Below are positions 1-9,389 of a stretch of DNA of 64,000 nt, one piece after another. Position 1 is the stretch's first letter, and each line of letters opens with the position of its first letter. Position numbers and translations under genes: made by a program. Origin of the DNA: Neomegalonema perideroedes DSM 15528 (lineage in GTDB: Bacteria > Pseudomonadota > Alphaproteobacteria > Rhodobacterales > Rhodobacteraceae); assembly GCF_000374145.1 (NCBI RefSeq), contig NZ_KB893653.1:443495-507494 (forward strand), written 5' to 3'. Under the pieces are notes generated by a model, which saw nothing but the letters and a program-made list of their open reading frames with translations, ran no database searches and had not been told where the DNA came from.

Positions 1-300
1 GACCCGCGCCAGAGCGAAGACCAGAGCCAGAATCGCCAGAAGCCAATTGGCCGAGCCGACGGCGAAGGCGATTCCCACCCCCGCGAAGAACAGCACCGGC
101 AATTCATATTGATTGGCGAGATTGGCCTGAGCCTGACGCGCCGGAGCGGGCCAGAGGCTCGAATCCAGAGCGGTGTCCTGAAGCTTCACGCCCGCTTTGA
201 TCGCCGCGCTGCGGCGGCGCATGAGGATGACGTAGACCGCGAAGGTCAGCGCGACCTGCAAAGCCGCGGCGAGCAGCAGAATCTTGGCGGAGAGGATCAC
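1..300 (-). CDS. MAPEG-family membrane protein (3' end cut by window)
   Basis: The minus strand reads from a GTG at 300 through the window edge without a stop, giving 100 residues. There is an N-terminal hydrophobic helix, a basic RRR turn, then the NQYELPVLFF segment followed by further hydrophobic stretches. That segment is typical of the MAPEG superfamily (membrane-associated proteins in eicosanoid and glutathione metabolism), whose bacterial members are small four-helix inner-membrane proteins of about 130 residues, mostly of unknown substrate. The C-terminal part lies outside the window. It is divergent from purB, with about 165 bases between the starts. The family call rests on this motif and the membrane layout; no enzymatic role can be assigned. 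Confidence 0.7.
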   Translation of the reverse strand, partial: MILSAKILLLAAALQVALTFAVYVILMRRRSAAIKAGVKLQDTALDSSLWPAPARQAQANLANQYELPVLFFAGVGIAFAVGSANWLLAILALVFALARV

Positions 301-466
301 GGAAGGCGCCTTTCAAAGCGGGATGCGAAGGAGCGGGAGGATGCCGCCTCCCCCTCCGAAAGGCAAGAAGCCGCAGGAGAGGGGCGGTCTGGCGGCGGTT
401 GCGGCGGGCTTTCGGCTCTGCTATCGCGGCGGCGTCTCCGCGCTCTGCTGATTGAAAGGCCTCGTC

Positions 467-1771
467 ATGGTTCCGCGCTATTCCCGCCCCGCAATGACCG
501 CGCTCTGGGAGCCGGCGACGAAATTCCGCATCTGGTTCGAGATCGAAGCCTACGCCACCGAGGCTCTGGCGAAGATCGGCGTGGTGCCGCAATCGGCGGC
601 GGATGCGGTCTGGAAGGCGAAGGACGTCGAATTCGACGTGGCCCGCATCGACGAGATCGAACGCGAGGTCAAACATGACGTCATCGCCTTTCTGACCCAT
701 CTTTCCGAGCATGTCGGGCCGGAGGCGCGCTTCGTCCATCAGGGCCTGACCAGCTCCGACGTGCTGGACACCTGCCTCAACGTGCAGCTCGTGCGCGCCA
801 GCGACATTCTGCTGGCCGATCTCGACGCGCTGCTGGCCGCGATCAAGCGCCGGGCCTATGAGCATAAAGACACGCCCACCATGGGCCGCAGCCATGGAAT
901 CCACGCCGAGCCGGTGACCTTCGGCCTCAAGCTCGCGGGCTATTACGCCGAATTCTCCCGCGCGAAGGCCCGCCTTCTGGCGGCGCGGGCGGAAGTCGCC
1001 ACCTGCGCCATCTCCGGCGCCGTGGGCACCTTCGCCAACGTCGATCCCAGCGTGGAGGCCTATGTGGCCGAAAAGCTCGGGCTGGAGATCGAGCCGGTTT
1101 CGACTCAGGTCATCCCGCGCGACCGCCACGCCATGTTCTTCGCGACTCTGGGCGTGATCGCCTCCTCCGTCGAGCGGCTGGCCATCGAGATCCGCCACCT
1201 CCAGCGCACCGAGGTTCTGGAGGCCGAGGAATATTTCTCGCCCGGCCAGAAGGGCAGCTCGGCCATGCCCCATAAGCGCAATCCGGTGCTGACCGAGAAT
1301 CTGACGGGCCTCGCCCGCGTGGTGCGCGGCGCCGTGGTCCCCGCCATGGAGAACGTGGCGCTCTGGCATGAGCGCGACATCTCCCACAGCTCCGTCGAGC
1401 GCTTCATCGGGCCGGACGCGACCATCACCCTCGATTTCGCCCTCGCGCGGCTGACCGGCGTGATCGACAAGCTCATCGTCTATCCCGAGCGGATGATGGA
1501 GAACCTCAATAAGTTCAGGGGCCTCGTGCATTCGCAGCGGATTCTTCTCGCGCTCACCCAAAAGGGCGTCAGCCGCGAAGATTCCTATCGCCTCGTGCAG
1601 CGCAACGCCATGAAGGTCTGGGAGCAGGGCAAGGACTTCCTGACCGAACTCAAGGCTGACGCCGATGTGACGAAGGCCCTCAGCCCCGCCGAACTCGAAG
1701 GCCTCTTCGATCTCGGCCACCACACTCGCCATGTGAAGACCATCTTCGCCCGGGTCTTCGGCGAGGCCTGA
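467..1771 (+). CDS. purB: Adenylosuccinate lyase
   Basis: Adenylosuccinate lyase acts twice in purine synthesis: it releases fumarate from SAICAR and from adenylosuccinate. The 434-residue protein has the usual family length. Visible signatures are the LTSSDVLDT segment near residue 94, GRSHGIHAEP near 139 (catalytic His region) and the fumarase/aspartase signature SSAMPHKRNP near 264. The ATG at 467 is chosen because MVPRYSRPAM matches the conserved PurB N terminus and AAAGG (455-459) sits seven bases upstream; an upstream TTG at 452 would add five unconserved residues. It stands alone, with an inverted repeat and the aqpZ terminator downstream. purH of the same pathway lies 14 kb away. Confidence 0.96.
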   Translation: MVPRYSRPAMTALWEPATKFRIWFEIEAYATEALAKIGVVPQSAADAVWKAKDVEFDVARIDEIEREVKHDVIAFLTHLSEHVGPEARFVHQGLTSSDVLDTCLNVQLVRASDILLADLDALLAAIKRRAYEHKDTPTMGRSHGIHAEPVTFGLKLAGYYAEFSRAKARLLAARAEVATCAISGAVGTFANVDPSVEAYVAEKLGLEIEPVSTQVIPRDRHAMFFATLGVIASSVERLAIEIRHLQRTEVLEAEEYFSPGQKGSSAMPHKRNPVLTENLTGLARVVRGAVVPAMENVALWHERDISHSSVERFIGPDATITLDFALARLTGVIDKLIVYPERMMENLNKFRGLVHSQRILLALTQKGVSREDSYRLVQRNAMKVWEQGKDFLTELKADADVTKALSPAELEGLFDLGHHTRHVKTIFARVFGEA

Positions 1772-1783
1772 GCCGAGCGCGAT

Positions 1784-1808
1784 CCGAAAACTGGGAACCG
1801 GTTTTCGG
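1784..1808. repeat. Inverted repeat downstream of purB
   Basis: CCGAAAAC (1784-1791) and GTTTTCGG (1801-1808) form a perfect 8-bp inverted repeat around a 9-base loop. The outer GCGCGAT / ATCGCGC sequences also pair roughly. It lies 12 bases after the purB stop and may be a stem terminator or one copy of a dispersed palindrome; motifs of this style are common between genes in alphaproteobacteria. Confidence 0.5.
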
Positions 1809-1834
1809 AGAAATCGCGCGCCCCTTAAAACAGC

Positions 1835-1863
1835 AAAAAGCCCGCTCCCTTTCGGGAGCGGGC
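1835..1863 (-). terminator. Rho-independent terminator of aqpZ
   Basis: A perfect 10-bp stem (1840-1849 with 1854-1863) closes a four-base loop that reads GAAA on the minus strand. On that strand it is followed by five T residues (1835-1839). It starts 26 bases past the aqpZ stop. It may also stop purB transcripts from the other side. Confidence 0.85.
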
Positions 1864-1889
1864 CATGTTTCCTGCGAGAGGTCCGAAGC

Positions 1890-2603
1890 TTACTTCGGCA
1901 GATCGCGATGGAAGAGCAGCTCGGCGCGGAACAGGAAGCCCGCGACCGCCGCGCCGACCAGCGGAGCGGCGATGAAGAGCCAAAGCTGGCTCAGAGCCGC
2001 GCCATTGCCGCGGATGGCGTCGATCAGCGCCGGGCCGAGGCTGCGCGCCGGGTTGACCGAGGTGCCGGTGATCCCGATGCCCACCAGATGGATCGCCACC
2101 AGCACGACGCCGATGGCCAGACCCGCGATCGCGCCATGCGAAGCGCGATGGGTCGAGCCGAGGATCACCACGAGGAAGATGAAGGTCGCGACGGCTTCGA
2201 AGATGAAGGCCGAAACCATGTTGTAGCCGCCCGGGCCGCCCCAGCCGTTGGTGGCGAAGCCGCCCGTATAGCCGCCGTCCTTACCCTGCACGATGAGGTA
2301 GAGCACGAAGGCCGCCGCGATGGCGCCCAAGCATTGCGCGATCACATATTGAATGAACTCGGCCACGGAGAGGCGGCCGGCGATCAGGGCGCCGAAGCTC
2401 ACGGCCGGGTTGATGTGGCAGCCCGAGATGGCGCCGATGCCGTAAGCCGCGCCGATCAGGGCGAAGCCGAAGGCGAGGGCGACGCCCGGCAGACCGATGC
2501 CCGCCTGACCCAGCCCGGAGAAGCCCGTGCCGATGATCGCCGCGCCGCAGGCGAGGAAGACGAGCGTGAAGGTGCCGATGAACTCGGCGAGAGATTTTTG
2601 CAT
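1890..2603 (-). CDS. aqpZ: Aquaporin Z-type water channel
   Basis: A 237-residue inner-membrane channel of the MIP family, close to E. coli AqpZ in length, with six hydrophobic segments. Both NPA boxes are intact: HINPAVSF (NPA at 65-67) and TSVNPARS (NPA at 184-186). His172, Thr181 and Arg187 match the narrow aromatic/arginine filter of water-selective aquaporins rather than glycerol facilitators. The start at 2603 (MQKSLAEF) is preferred over an upstream ATG that adds 11 residues, because it matches the family and AAGG lies about ten bases before it. Monocistronic, with its own terminator at 1835-1863. Confidence 0.93.
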   Translation of the reverse strand: MQKSLAEFIGTFTLVFLACGAAIIGTGFSGLGQAGIGLPGVALAFGFALIGAAYGIGAISGCHINPAVSFGALIAGRLSVAEFIQYVIAQCLGAIAAAFVLYLIVQGKDGGYTGGFATNGWGGPGGYNMVSAFIFEAVATFIFLVVILGSTHRASHGAIAGLAIGVVLVAIHLVGIGITGTSVNPARSLGPALIDAIRGNGAALSQLWLFIAAPLVGAAVAGFLFRAELLFHRDLPK

Positions 2604-2984
2604 ATCCGCAAACCTTAAAGATGGCGCCCTCATCAAGGTTCTGTGAAGGCTTGGTCTTCAGCGGCGCGGAGTATCGCCGAATCGGCCCGGCGCAGGAAGC
2701 TTGAAAATGCCGCCTCGCCCGCCGCCTCCGAGGCGCGGGACAAGCGGAGTTCGCGCATGCTTATGAAAATACGTTTTAAATCAGGAGGTTATTTTTAAAA
2801 GGCCGGAAACGGCTCCTCCGGCGGCTGCGCGCCTGCTTCGGAAGAGCGTCTCCGCCTGAGGAGAGGCGGCTAAGGGCGCGTCGCGCCGGGCGCGAGTCTC
2901 CGGGGCGGGCGGATGAGGAAAAGCCCCGAAGTCGAAGACTCCGGGGCGAATCACGTCTCGTTTCGGGGCGGCCCGAATCGGGCC
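2604..2984. other. Intergenic region, no gene seen
   Basis: About 380 bases between aqpZ and the next minus-strand gene. An AT-rich patch at 2764-2800, unlike its surroundings, may hold the aqpZ promoter, although no convincing -35/-10 pair was identified. The only clear structure is the terminator at 2919-2947. Short open frames here show no coding character. Confidence 0.5.
2919..2947 (-). terminator. Rho-independent terminator of the 2985-3776 gene
   Basis: The stem pairs 2923-2933 with 2937-2947 (ten pairs, one A/C mismatch) around a three-base loop. On the minus strand four T residues follow (2919-2922). It lies 38 bases past the stop of the hypothetical gene. Confidence 0.75.
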
Positions 2985-3776
2985 TCAGCCGCGACGGCGG
3001 CCGAAGGCGCGTTTGGGCGTCGCGTCTTGATCGTTCTCGCCGCTGAGGGCGGGGTCTCCTCCGGCCTCTTCGAATTCGGGGCCGCCGAGCCCGCCCCAGA
3101 GCTGTTCGGTGGAGAGCAGCGTGACGGGCGGCGCGCCCGCGGGGCGATAGGCGAGATCCTCTTCAAGGGCCTCTTCGATCTGAGGAGCCCAGCGCAGAGC
3201 CGCCGCCATGGCCTCCAGCCCGACCATCGCCGCGGCGGTCAAAGGCATGCTGGCGCGGGCGCGCAGAATGCCCGCCACCAAAGCGCCGTTCAGGGCGAAC
3301 ATGGCCTCATGCCGCTTGAGCCCGTGGCTCGCCATGACGGCGTGCGCGTTGCGGCGCAGGCGCGGTCCGGCGTTGAGCGGCCAGAAGCGCGGCCAATGGG
3401 CGGGATCGGGCGGCAGAGGCGGAAAAGGCTTCGCCCCGACCGAAGCCACCACCCGCCGCAAAGCATGCACCGGATCCGGCGCCGCCGCGGGCGGCATGCC
3501 CATGCCCTGAATCATCGCCTGACGCAGATAACCCGAGAGGGTGGCCGGCGATTCGGTCTCGTCGTAAAACAGCGCGTTCGCCTTCTGGCTCAGCACCGGC
3601 CCCTGAACGGGCAATTCGCGCTCGCAGGCGATGAGGGCGGCCTCGCCCGTTAAGACGCCGAGCGCCGCCACGACCGAGGGCCAATGCGTGTCCCCCGCGT
3701 CGTCTCGGCAGGCCTTGACCGCCATATCCGCCACGGCGGCGCTCGCCGCTCGCCAGGCCTCCGCCCTTTCGCTCAT
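2985..3776 (-). CDS. Hypothetical protein of unknown function
   Basis: A 263-residue protein that I do not recognise. It is rich in alanine and proline, has no obvious signal peptide or transmembrane helix, and its C-terminal 40 residues are acidic and probably disordered before a basic RRR tail. Two moderately conserved-looking helical blocks (residues about 1-70 and 120-200) suggest an all-helical cytoplasmic protein. Coding character is supported by a GC-rich third position, a clean ATG at 3776 and a terminator immediately downstream. It lies 152 bases beyond ssb on the same strand, so it may share the ssb transcript; no function follows from that. Confidence 0.65.
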   Translation of the reverse strand: MSERAEAWRAASAAVADMAVKACRDDAGDTHWPSVVAALGVLTGEAALIACERELPVQGPVLSQKANALFYDETESPATLSGYLRQAMIQGMGMPPAAAPDPVHALRRVVASVGAKPFPPLPPDPAHWPRFWPLNAGPRLRRNAHAVMASHGLKRHEAMFALNGALVAGILRARASMPLTAAAMVGLEAMAAALRWAPQIEEALEEDLAYRPAGAPPVTLLSTEQLWGGLGGPEFEEAGGDPALSGENDQDATPKRAFGRRRG

Positions 3777-3928
3777 GAATTCTGCTCCGTCCCGCTCGCG
3801 TTTTTCTGCGAATCCTCGGACGGAGTTTGGGGCGAGAAAGGCGGATAAATGTCTAACGCGGGCGCCGGACGTCGTATTTTTAATTTCGGCCGTCTCGCCG
3901 CCCCGCGCCCGGATTCCCGCGCTTGCGG

Positions 3929-4495
3929 TCAGAAGGGGATTTCGTCGTCGAGGCCGCCGCCGCCCGAACGTCCGCCGCCCGAACCGCTCCCCGAGCCGCC
4001 GCGTCCGCCTTCGCGGACTCCGCCGCCGCCCGAGCCTCCGCCGTAGCCGCCGAAGTCGTCGCCGCCCGAACCGCCGCCATAGCCGCCGAAATCGTCGCCG
4101 CCCGAGCCGCCGCCCGAAGCGCCGCGTCCGCCGCCGCCGCCGGGGGCTCCGTCGAGCATGGTCAGAGTGGAGTTGAAGCCGTCCAGAACGACCTCGGTGC
4201 TATAGCGCTCGGCGCCGGATTGATCCTGCCATTTGCGGGTGCGCAGCTGGCCCTCGACGTAGACCTTGCTGCCCTTGCGCAGATATTGCGCGGCCACCCG
4301 CGCCAGCCCCTCCGAGAAGATCACCACGCGATGCCATTCGGTGCGTTCGCGTTTTTCGCCGGTGGCCCGGTCGTTCCAGCTTTCGGAGGTGGCGAGGCGC
4401 AGATTGGCGATCTGCTTGCCGTTTTGAGTCTGGCGCACCTCCGGATCGGCGCCGAGATTGCCGATGAGGATGACTTTATTGACGCTGCCGGCCAT
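3929..4495 (-). CDS. ssb: Single-stranded DNA-binding protein
   Basis: SSB coats single-stranded DNA in replication, repair and recombination. The 188-residue protein starts with [15 protein letters not shown], has the OB-fold domain over residues 1 to about 112, then a Gly/Ser-rich linker, and ends in the acidic tip DDEIPF that recruits partner proteins. The linker contains an exact tandem duplication of the 12-residue unit [12 protein letters not shown]. The ATG at 4495 fits the family start; the frame stays open another 46 codons upstream but that extension has no family resemblance. It is divergent from petA. Confidence 0.96.
   Translation of the reverse strand: MAGSVNKVILIGNLGADPEVRQTQNGKQIANLRLATSESWNDRATGEKRERTEWHRVVIFSEGLARVAAQYLRKGSKVYVEGQLRTRKWQDQSGAERYSTEVVLDGFNSTLTMLDGAPGGGGGRGASGGGSGGDDFGGYGGGSGGDDFGGYGGGSGGGGVREGGRGGSGSGSGGGRSGGGGLDDEIPF
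4044..4115. repeat. Two 36-bp tandem repeats in the ssb linker
   Basis: Two adjacent 36-bp units (4044-4079 and 4080-4115) differ at only a few bases and encode [12 protein letters not shown] twice. A typical place for slippage-driven length change in an SSB linker. Confidence 0.8.
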
Positions 4496-4792
4496 GGTGC
4501 CTGTTCTTTCGTGCTGGAAATGTTCTTGAAGAAAACATAGCCGCCCCCGCGCGCGGAAGCCAGAAGAAAGGCGTCCGGACGCGCAGCCGGAGCCCCGGAG
4601 CTTGCGGCGGCAAGCCGCGCCCGGCGCGACCATTTCATTCCCGCGCCCCCTAGACCCGCCCTCCGCTTCTGGTTATGAACGCGAAAGGAAGCGGGCCGCC
4701 GTCTCCGCGCGCGAGCGCATGCGCAAGCCGTGGAGCTACGGGGGAGGGACCCGAGGCCGATTGGATGGGCCAAGGAAGGGAGCCGGCTGAAT

Positions 4793-5371
4793 ATGGCGAA
4801 CGTTCATGGGGCGAAAGCGCATGAGGGGGCGGAGCCCACCCGGCGCGACGTCATCTATGTGGCTACGGTGGCGACGGGCGTCGTCGGCGCCGCGGCCGTG
4901 GCTTGGCCGGTCGTAGATCAGATGAATCCCGCCGCCTCGGTGCTGGCGCTCGCCTCGATCGAGGTGGACGTGGGCTCCGTCGAGCCGGGTCAGCAGATCA
5001 CCGTGAAATGGCGCGGCAAGCCGGTGTTCATCCGCCGCCGCACCGAAGAGGAGATCGCCGCCGCGCGCGAAACGCCGGTGGCCGATCTGCCCGACGGTCT
5101 GGCGCGCAATGAGAATCTGCCGCCCGATTCTCCCGCCAACGACGTGAACCGCTCTCTGGGCGGCCGCGAGGAATGGCTGGTGATGCTCGGCGTCTGCACC
5201 CATCTGGGCTGCGTGCCGCTGGGCGAGGCGGGCGATTTCGGCGGGTGGTTCTGCCCCTGCCACGGCTCGCATTACGACACCGCCGGACGCATCCGCAAAG
5301 GTCCCGCTCCCCGCAATCTCGACGTGCCGCCCGCGATTTTCGTGAGCGACACCGTGATCAAGCTCGGCTGA
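4793..5371 (+). CDS. petA: Ubiquinol-cytochrome c reductase Rieske iron-sulfur subunit
   Basis: This is the Rieske subunit of the cytochrome bc1 complex, taking an electron from ubiquinol to cytochrome c1 on the periplasmic side. Of 192 residues, 20-40 form the membrane anchor, preceded by a twin-arginine-like [10 protein letters not shown]. The 2Fe-2S ligands are visible as CTHLGC (Cys135, His137, Cys140) and CPCHGSH (Cys154, His157). The ATG at 4793 is chosen over an upstream in-frame ATG at 4730 because of the GGAAGGGAG ribosome site just before it and the family length. It is followed 13 bases later by petB, in the usual petABC order. Confidence 0.96.
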   Translation: MANVHGAKAHEGAEPTRRDVIYVATVATGVVGAAAVAWPVVDQMNPAASVLALASIEVDVGSVEPGQQITVKWRGKPVFIRRRTEEEIAAARETPVADLPDGLARNENLPPDSPANDVNRSLGGREEWLVMLGVCTHLGCVPLGEAGDFGGWFCPCHGSHYDTAGRIRKGPAPRNLDVPPAIFVSDTVIKLG

Positions 5372-5384
5372 GGGGGACGGCGAG

Positions 5385-6695
5385 ATGGGAACGATTCCGC
5401 AAGAGCATTATAAAGCCGCGCCCGGTTCGGCCGCCGGCTGGTTCGAGCAGCGCCTGCCGATCATCGGCTTCGCGCGCGACTTCATGGCCTTTCCGACGCC
5501 CAAGAATCTGAACTGGGCTTGGATCTTCGGCGTGGCGCTGGTGGTGATGCTGGTCAACCAGATCGTCACGGGCGTGGTCCTCGCCATGCATTACACGCCG
5601 CATGTCGACAAGGCCTTCGCCTCCATCGAGCACATCATGCGCGACGTGAACGGCGGATGGCTGCTCCGTTACGCCCATGCGAACGGCGCCTCCTTCTTCT
5701 TCATCGCGGTCTACGCCCATATCTTCCGCGGGCTTTACTACGGGTCTTATAAGGCCCCCCGCGAATTGGTGTGGATCATCGGCGTGGTGATCTACCTCAT
5801 CATGATGGCCACGGCCTTCATGGGCTACGTGCTGCCTTGGGGCCAGATGAGCTTCTGGGGCGCCACCGTGATCACCAACATCGTCGGCGCGATTCCGGTG
5901 GTGGGCGATTACGCGCGCACGCTGCTCTGGGGCGGCTTCTCGGTCGACAACCCGACCCTCAACCGCTTCTTCGCGCTGCATTACCTGCTGCCCTTCGTGC
6001 TGGCCGGCCTGATCGTGCTGCATATCTGGGCCTTCCACCATGTCGGCAACGGCAACCCGACCGGCGTCGAGGTCCGCAAGGACAGCCTTGAGAACGTCAA
6101 GAAGGACACCGTTCCCTTCCACCCCTATTACACGGTGAAGGATCTCTTCGCGGTCATGGTCTTCCTGACCGTCTTCGCGGCCTTCGTCTTCTTCGCGCCG
6201 AACTACCTCGGCCACCCCGACAACTACATCGAAGCCAATCCGCTGGTCACGCCCGCGCATATCGTGCCGGAATGGTACTTCCTGCCCTTCTACGCTATCC
6301 TGCGCGCGATCCCCTCTCAGGTCGGCGGCGTGCTGGCCATGTTCGGCGCCATCGCGGTTCTGGCCTTCATTCCTTGGCTCGACACCTCGCGGGTGCGCTC
6401 CACGCGCTATCGTCCGATCTACCGCTGGTTCTTCTGGATCCTCGCGCTGGACTTCTTCCTGCTGATGTGGGTCGGCGGCAAACCGGCCGAACCGCCCTAT
6501 ATCCTGATCGGCCAATTCGCGACCGCCTATTGGTTCATCCACTTCCTCATCGTCATGCCGGTCGTCGGGATGATCGAGAAGGCGAAGCCCTTGCCCGAGT
6601 CCATCGAGGCGGATTTCGCGGCCAAGCATCCGCCGACCCATCAGCCGGAAGCTCCGGCCGCGGCCGCCGTCGGCGGCTCCAGCCACAGCCACTAA
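5385..6695 (+). CDS. petB: Cytochrome b of the bc1 complex
   Basis: The membrane core of the bc1 complex, carrying both b hemes and the quinol oxidation and quinone reduction sites. The 436-residue protein has eight hydrophobic helices. The four heme ligands are at the expected spacing: His98, His112, His199 and His213. The PEWY motif of the quinol oxidation site is at 295-298. A short Ala/His-rich C-terminal tail ends in SHSH. It lies between petA and petC with 13- and 19-base gaps, consistent with one transcript. Confidence 0.97.
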   Translation: MGTIPQEHYKAAPGSAAGWFEQRLPIIGFARDFMAFPTPKNLNWAWIFGVALVVMLVNQIVTGVVLAMHYTPHVDKAFASIEHIMRDVNGGWLLRYAHANGASFFFIAVYAHIFRGLYYGSYKAPRELVWIIGVVIYLIMMATAFMGYVLPWGQMSFWGATVITNIVGAIPVVGDYARTLLWGGFSVDNPTLNRFFALHYLLPFVLAGLIVLHIWAFHHVGNGNPTGVEVRKDSLENVKKDTVPFHPYYTVKDLFAVMVFLTVFAAFVFFAPNYLGHPDNYIEANPLVTPAHIVPEWYFLPFYAILRAIPSQVGGVLAMFGAIAVLAFIPWLDTSRVRSTRYRPIYRWFFWILALDFFLLMWVGGKPAEPPYILIGQFATAYWFIHFLIVMPVVGMIEKAKPLPESIEADFAAKHPPTHQPEAPAAAAVGGSSHSH

Positions 6696-6714
6696 GCGCC
6701 AGAGGGACAGGACC

Positions 6715-7494
6715 ATGACGAAATCGTCGATCTCCATGGCGGCTCTGGGCCTCGCGCTCGGTCTGGGCGCCGCCTCCTCCGCCTTCGCCGCCGGCGGCGG
6801 CGGAGAGATGAAAGACCATAGCTTCTCCTTCGAGGGGGCTCTGGGCCATTATGATCAGGCCGAACTCCAGCGCGGCTTCCAAGTCTACGATACGGTCTGC
6901 AAGGCCTGCCACGGCCTGCAATATCTGCCGATCCGCGACATCATGGCCTATGAGCGCCAGACCGGCCTCGGCAACGCCGAGGGCCCGCGCTTCTCGCGCG
7001 GTCAGGCTCAGGCCATGGCGGCGCATTACGAAGTGCCGGATCCTGAAGGCGAGCCGGGCGATCTGCGCACGGCGCTGCTCTCGGACAACTTCCCGGCGGT
7101 GACCTCGGCGGGAGCGCCCGATCTGACGCTCATGGCCAAGGCCCGCGTGGGCGGCCCGCTCTACATCTACTCGCTCCTCACCAGCTACACCGGCGAGGAG
7201 ATCGAGCAGGCGGGCTCCATCCTTTATGAGAACCACGCCTTCGAGAGCGGCGCCCTGAGCATGGCCCCGCCGCTGTCGGACGATCTGGTCGAATACGCCG
7301 ACGAGAGCGTGCCGCGCACGGTCGAGCAATACGCCAACGACGTGGCGGTCTTCCTCGCCTGGGCGGCCGAGCCCGACATGGTCGCCCGCAAGAGCGCGGG
7401 CCTGCGGAACGTGATCTTCCTCGCCTTCTTCAGCCTCCTGCTCTGGCTGACCAATAAGAAGCTCTGGAAGAAGATCAAACACCCGGAGGCGTGA
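6715..7494 (+). CDS. petC: Cytochrome c1 of the bc1 complex
   Basis: Cytochrome c1 passes electrons from the Rieske subunit to soluble or membrane cytochrome c. The 259-residue precursor begins with a signal peptide (about residues 1-26, cleavage after AFA). The heme c site CKACH is at 62-66, the sixth ligand is probably Met183 in LSMAPPL, and a C-terminal anchor spans about 228-246 before a lysine-rich tail. AGAGGGACAGG precedes the ATG. Last gene of the petABC operon; a UUCG-loop hairpin follows immediately. Confidence 0.96.
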   Translation: MTKSSISMAALGLALGLGAASSAFAAGGGGEMKDHSFSFEGALGHYDQAELQRGFQVYDTVCKACHGLQYLPIRDIMAYERQTGLGNAEGPRFSRGQAQAMAAHYEVPDPEGEPGDLRTALLSDNFPAVTSAGAPDLTLMAKARVGGPLYIYSLLTSYTGEEIEQAGSILYENHAFESGALSMAPPLSDDLVEYADESVPRTVEQYANDVAVFLAWAAEPDMVARKSAGLRNVIFLAFFSLLLWLTNKKLWKKIKHPEA

Positions 7495-7496
7495 CG

Positions 7497-7512
7497 TCCG
7501 CCTTCGGGCGGA
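7497..7512 (+). terminator. Short UUCG hairpin after petC
   Basis: TCCGCC (7497-7502) pairs with GGCGGA (7507-7512) around a TTCG tetraloop, two bases after the petC stop. No T tract follows, so it may be a 3'-end stabiliser rather than an efficient terminator. Confidence 0.4.
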
Positions 7513-7620
7513 GCGCACGCCGCGCTTTCGGTTCGCCGGGAGCGGTCGGAATTCTGGAACAGGGGGGCGCGGGAGGCTGAAAAGCCGTCCCGGGCCTCTT
7601 TGGTTTGATGGGGAGGCGGA

Positions 7621-8724
7621 ATGTCCGTCAACAGCTTCGGCCGCTTTCTGCGCGTGACGACTTGGGGCGAAAGCCATGGCCCGGCCCTCGGCGCGGTGGT
7701 GGACGGCTGTCCGCCCGGCCTGCCGCTGAGCGAGGCCGATCTTCAGCCTTGGCTCGACAAGCGCAAGCCCGGCACCAGCAAATACGTGACTCAGCGCCGC
7801 GAGGAGGATCAGGTCGACATCCTCTCCGGCGTCTTCGAGGGAAGAACCACCGGAACGCCGATCAGCCTGATGATCCGCAACGGGGATCAGCGCTCGAAGG
7901 ATTACGGCGAGATCGCCGCGAGCTTCCGGCCCGGCCATGCCGATTACGCTTATTTCGCCAAATACGGAATCCGCGATTATCGCGGCGGCGGGCGCAGCTC
8001 GGCCCGCGAGACGGCGGCCCGCGTGGCGGCGGGCGGGGTGGCGCGCGTCATCCTCGCGGCTCTGGCGCCTCAGGTGCGGATTCGCGGGGCCATGGTCGCC
8101 ATGGGCGCCGACGAAGTGGACCGCGCCGCTTGGGATTGGGCTGAGACCGAGCGCAATCCCTTCTGGTCTCCGGACGCCGCCGCCGCCGCGCGTTGGGCGA
8201 CCAAGCTGGAGGCTCTGCGCAAATCCGGCGATTCCATCGGCGCCGTGCTGGAGGTCGTCGCGGAGGGCGTTCCGGCGGGCTGGGGCGCCCCGATCTACGG
8301 CAAGCTGGATCAGGATCTCGCTTCGGCGCTGATGTCGATCAATGCGGTGAAGGGCGTCGAGATCGGCGCGGGCTTCGCCGCCGCCGCGCTGACGGGCTCC
8401 GAAAACGCCGATGAAATGCGCATGGGGAACGAAGGCCCCGTCTTCCTCTCGAACAAAGCCGGGGGAATCCTCGGCGGAATCAGCACCGGACAAGAGGTGG
8501 TCGCGCGCTTCGCGGTCAAGCCGACCTCCTCGATCCTCACGCCCCGGCGCACCATCGACAAGGCCGGAAACGAGGTGGAGCTGATCACCAAAGGCCGTCA
8601 TGATCCCTGCGTGGGAATCCGGGCCGTGCCGGTGGGCGAGGCCATGATGGCCCTGACTCTGGCCGATCATCTTCTGCTCCATCGCGGACAGGTCGGCGAA
8701 AACGGCGGAGGGCGGATCGGATGA
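7621..8724 (+). CDS. aroC: Chorismate synthase
   Basis: Catalyses the last shikimate-pathway step, converting EPSP to chorismate with reduced FMN. The 367-residue protein begins [20 protein letters not shown], a classic AroC N terminus (signature GESHGPALG), and carries [14 protein letters not shown] near 103 and [18 protein letters not shown] near 121, both FMN/substrate-binding blocks. The conserved [16 protein letters not shown] segment is near the C terminus. GGGGAGG lies just before the ATG. The stop overlaps the start of the DUF1007 gene by four bases, so the metal-transport pair downstream is translationally coupled. Confidence 0.97.
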   Translation: MSVNSFGRFLRVTTWGESHGPALGAVVDGCPPGLPLSEADLQPWLDKRKPGTSKYVTQRREEDQVDILSGVFEGRTTGTPISLMIRNGDQRSKDYGEIAASFRPGHADYAYFAKYGIRDYRGGGRSSARETAARVAAGGVARVILAALAPQVRIRGAMVAMGADEVDRAAWDWAETERNPFWSPDAAAAARWATKLEALRKSGDSIGAVLEVVAEGVPAGWGAPIYGKLDQDLASALMSINAVKGVEIGAGFAAAALTGSENADEMRMGNEGPVFLSNKAGGILGGISTGQEVVARFAVKPTSSILTPRRTIDKAGNEVELITKGRHDPCVGIRAVPVGEAMMALTLADHLLLHRGQVGENGGGRIG

Positions 8725-9389
8725 GTAGGCGGACGGGGGCGGCTGCGGCTTTGGCGGCGGTTTTGGCGGGGGGGCCTCTGGCGGCCCATCCGCATGTCTT
8801 CGCGGACGCCCAGACGGAGCTTCTCCTCGACGATCAGCGCCGTCTGACGGGCGTGCGGCTGCATCTGGTCTTCGATGAGATCTACACCGCCTATATGGCC
8901 GAGGCTCTGGAGCTGGACGCCGACAAAGACGGCGTCTGGACCGACGAGGAGCAGATCTTCGCCGCCGAGCAGAATCTCAACGGCCTCGACATGTGGAATT
9001 GGTATGTGCATGTCCGTCCGGCGGGGGGCGGCGGGAAGCTGGCTCTGAAGCCCGCCGAAGAGGCCCACGCCATGCAGATCGGCGACCGCTTCGCGCTCTC
9101 CTACGTCGCGCCTCTGGCCGAGCCCGCCGCTCTGGAGGGCGAGGGCGTCGAGCTGCGGATCTACGATCCTTATTTCTACGCCTCCATCAAGCTGCTCGAC
9201 GCCGAGGACGGCGCGACTCTCGAACCCGAAGCGGTCGAGGGCTGCTTGCTGACCCGCGCCCCCGCCCATGTCGACCGCGCTTTGCAAAAGCGCCTGCTGG
9301 AGTTCGCCGCCGAGGAGACTCCCGAGATCGAGGGCGTGGAGGAGCCGGGCTTCGTCTTCGCCGACCGGATCGGCCTCTCATGCGGATGA
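8721..9389 (+). CDS. DUF1007 family periplasmic protein
   Basis: A 222-residue exported protein with a signal peptide ending near [13 protein letters not shown] directly after the signal is the hallmark of DUF1007. This family is usually found beside, or fused to, NicO/RcnA-type nickel-cobalt transporters, and the next gene here is one. The body has acidic segments ([15 protein letters not shown] near 69-83, resembling an EF-hand-like loop), which could bind divalent metal; that is inference. The ATG overlaps the aroC stop by four bases and its own stop overlaps the next start, indicating a coupled operon. Confidence 0.83.
   Translation: MSRRTGAAAALAAVLAGGPLAAHPHVFADAQTELLLDDQRRLTGVRLHLVFDEIYTAYMAEALELDADKDGVWTDEEQIFAAEQNLNGLDMWNWYVHVRPAGGGGKLALKPAEEAHAMQIGDRFALSYVAPLAEPAALEGEGVELRIYDPYFYASIKLLDAEDGATLEPEAVEGCLLTRAPAHVDRALQKRLLEFAAEETPEIEGVEEPGFVFADRIGLSCG

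Noticed and set aside
104-1732. 542-codon minus-strand open frame across purB
   Set aside because: It mirrors purB, has His/Arg/Gly-rich composition with no domain, and arises from high GC content on the opposite strand.
4021-4120. Regular GC-rich repeats resembling a short CRISPR array
   Set aside because: They are in-frame Gly-rich codon repeats of the SSB linker, contiguous and without spacers.
7495-7620. Possible riboswitch before aroC/NicO operon
   Set aside because: Only 126 bases with a small UUCG hairpin; no cobalamin or nickel-cobalt riboswitch core was seen.
6553-8682. 709-codon minus-strand open frame across petB, petC and aroC
   Set aside because: It spans three well-identified genes on the other strand and has no family features.
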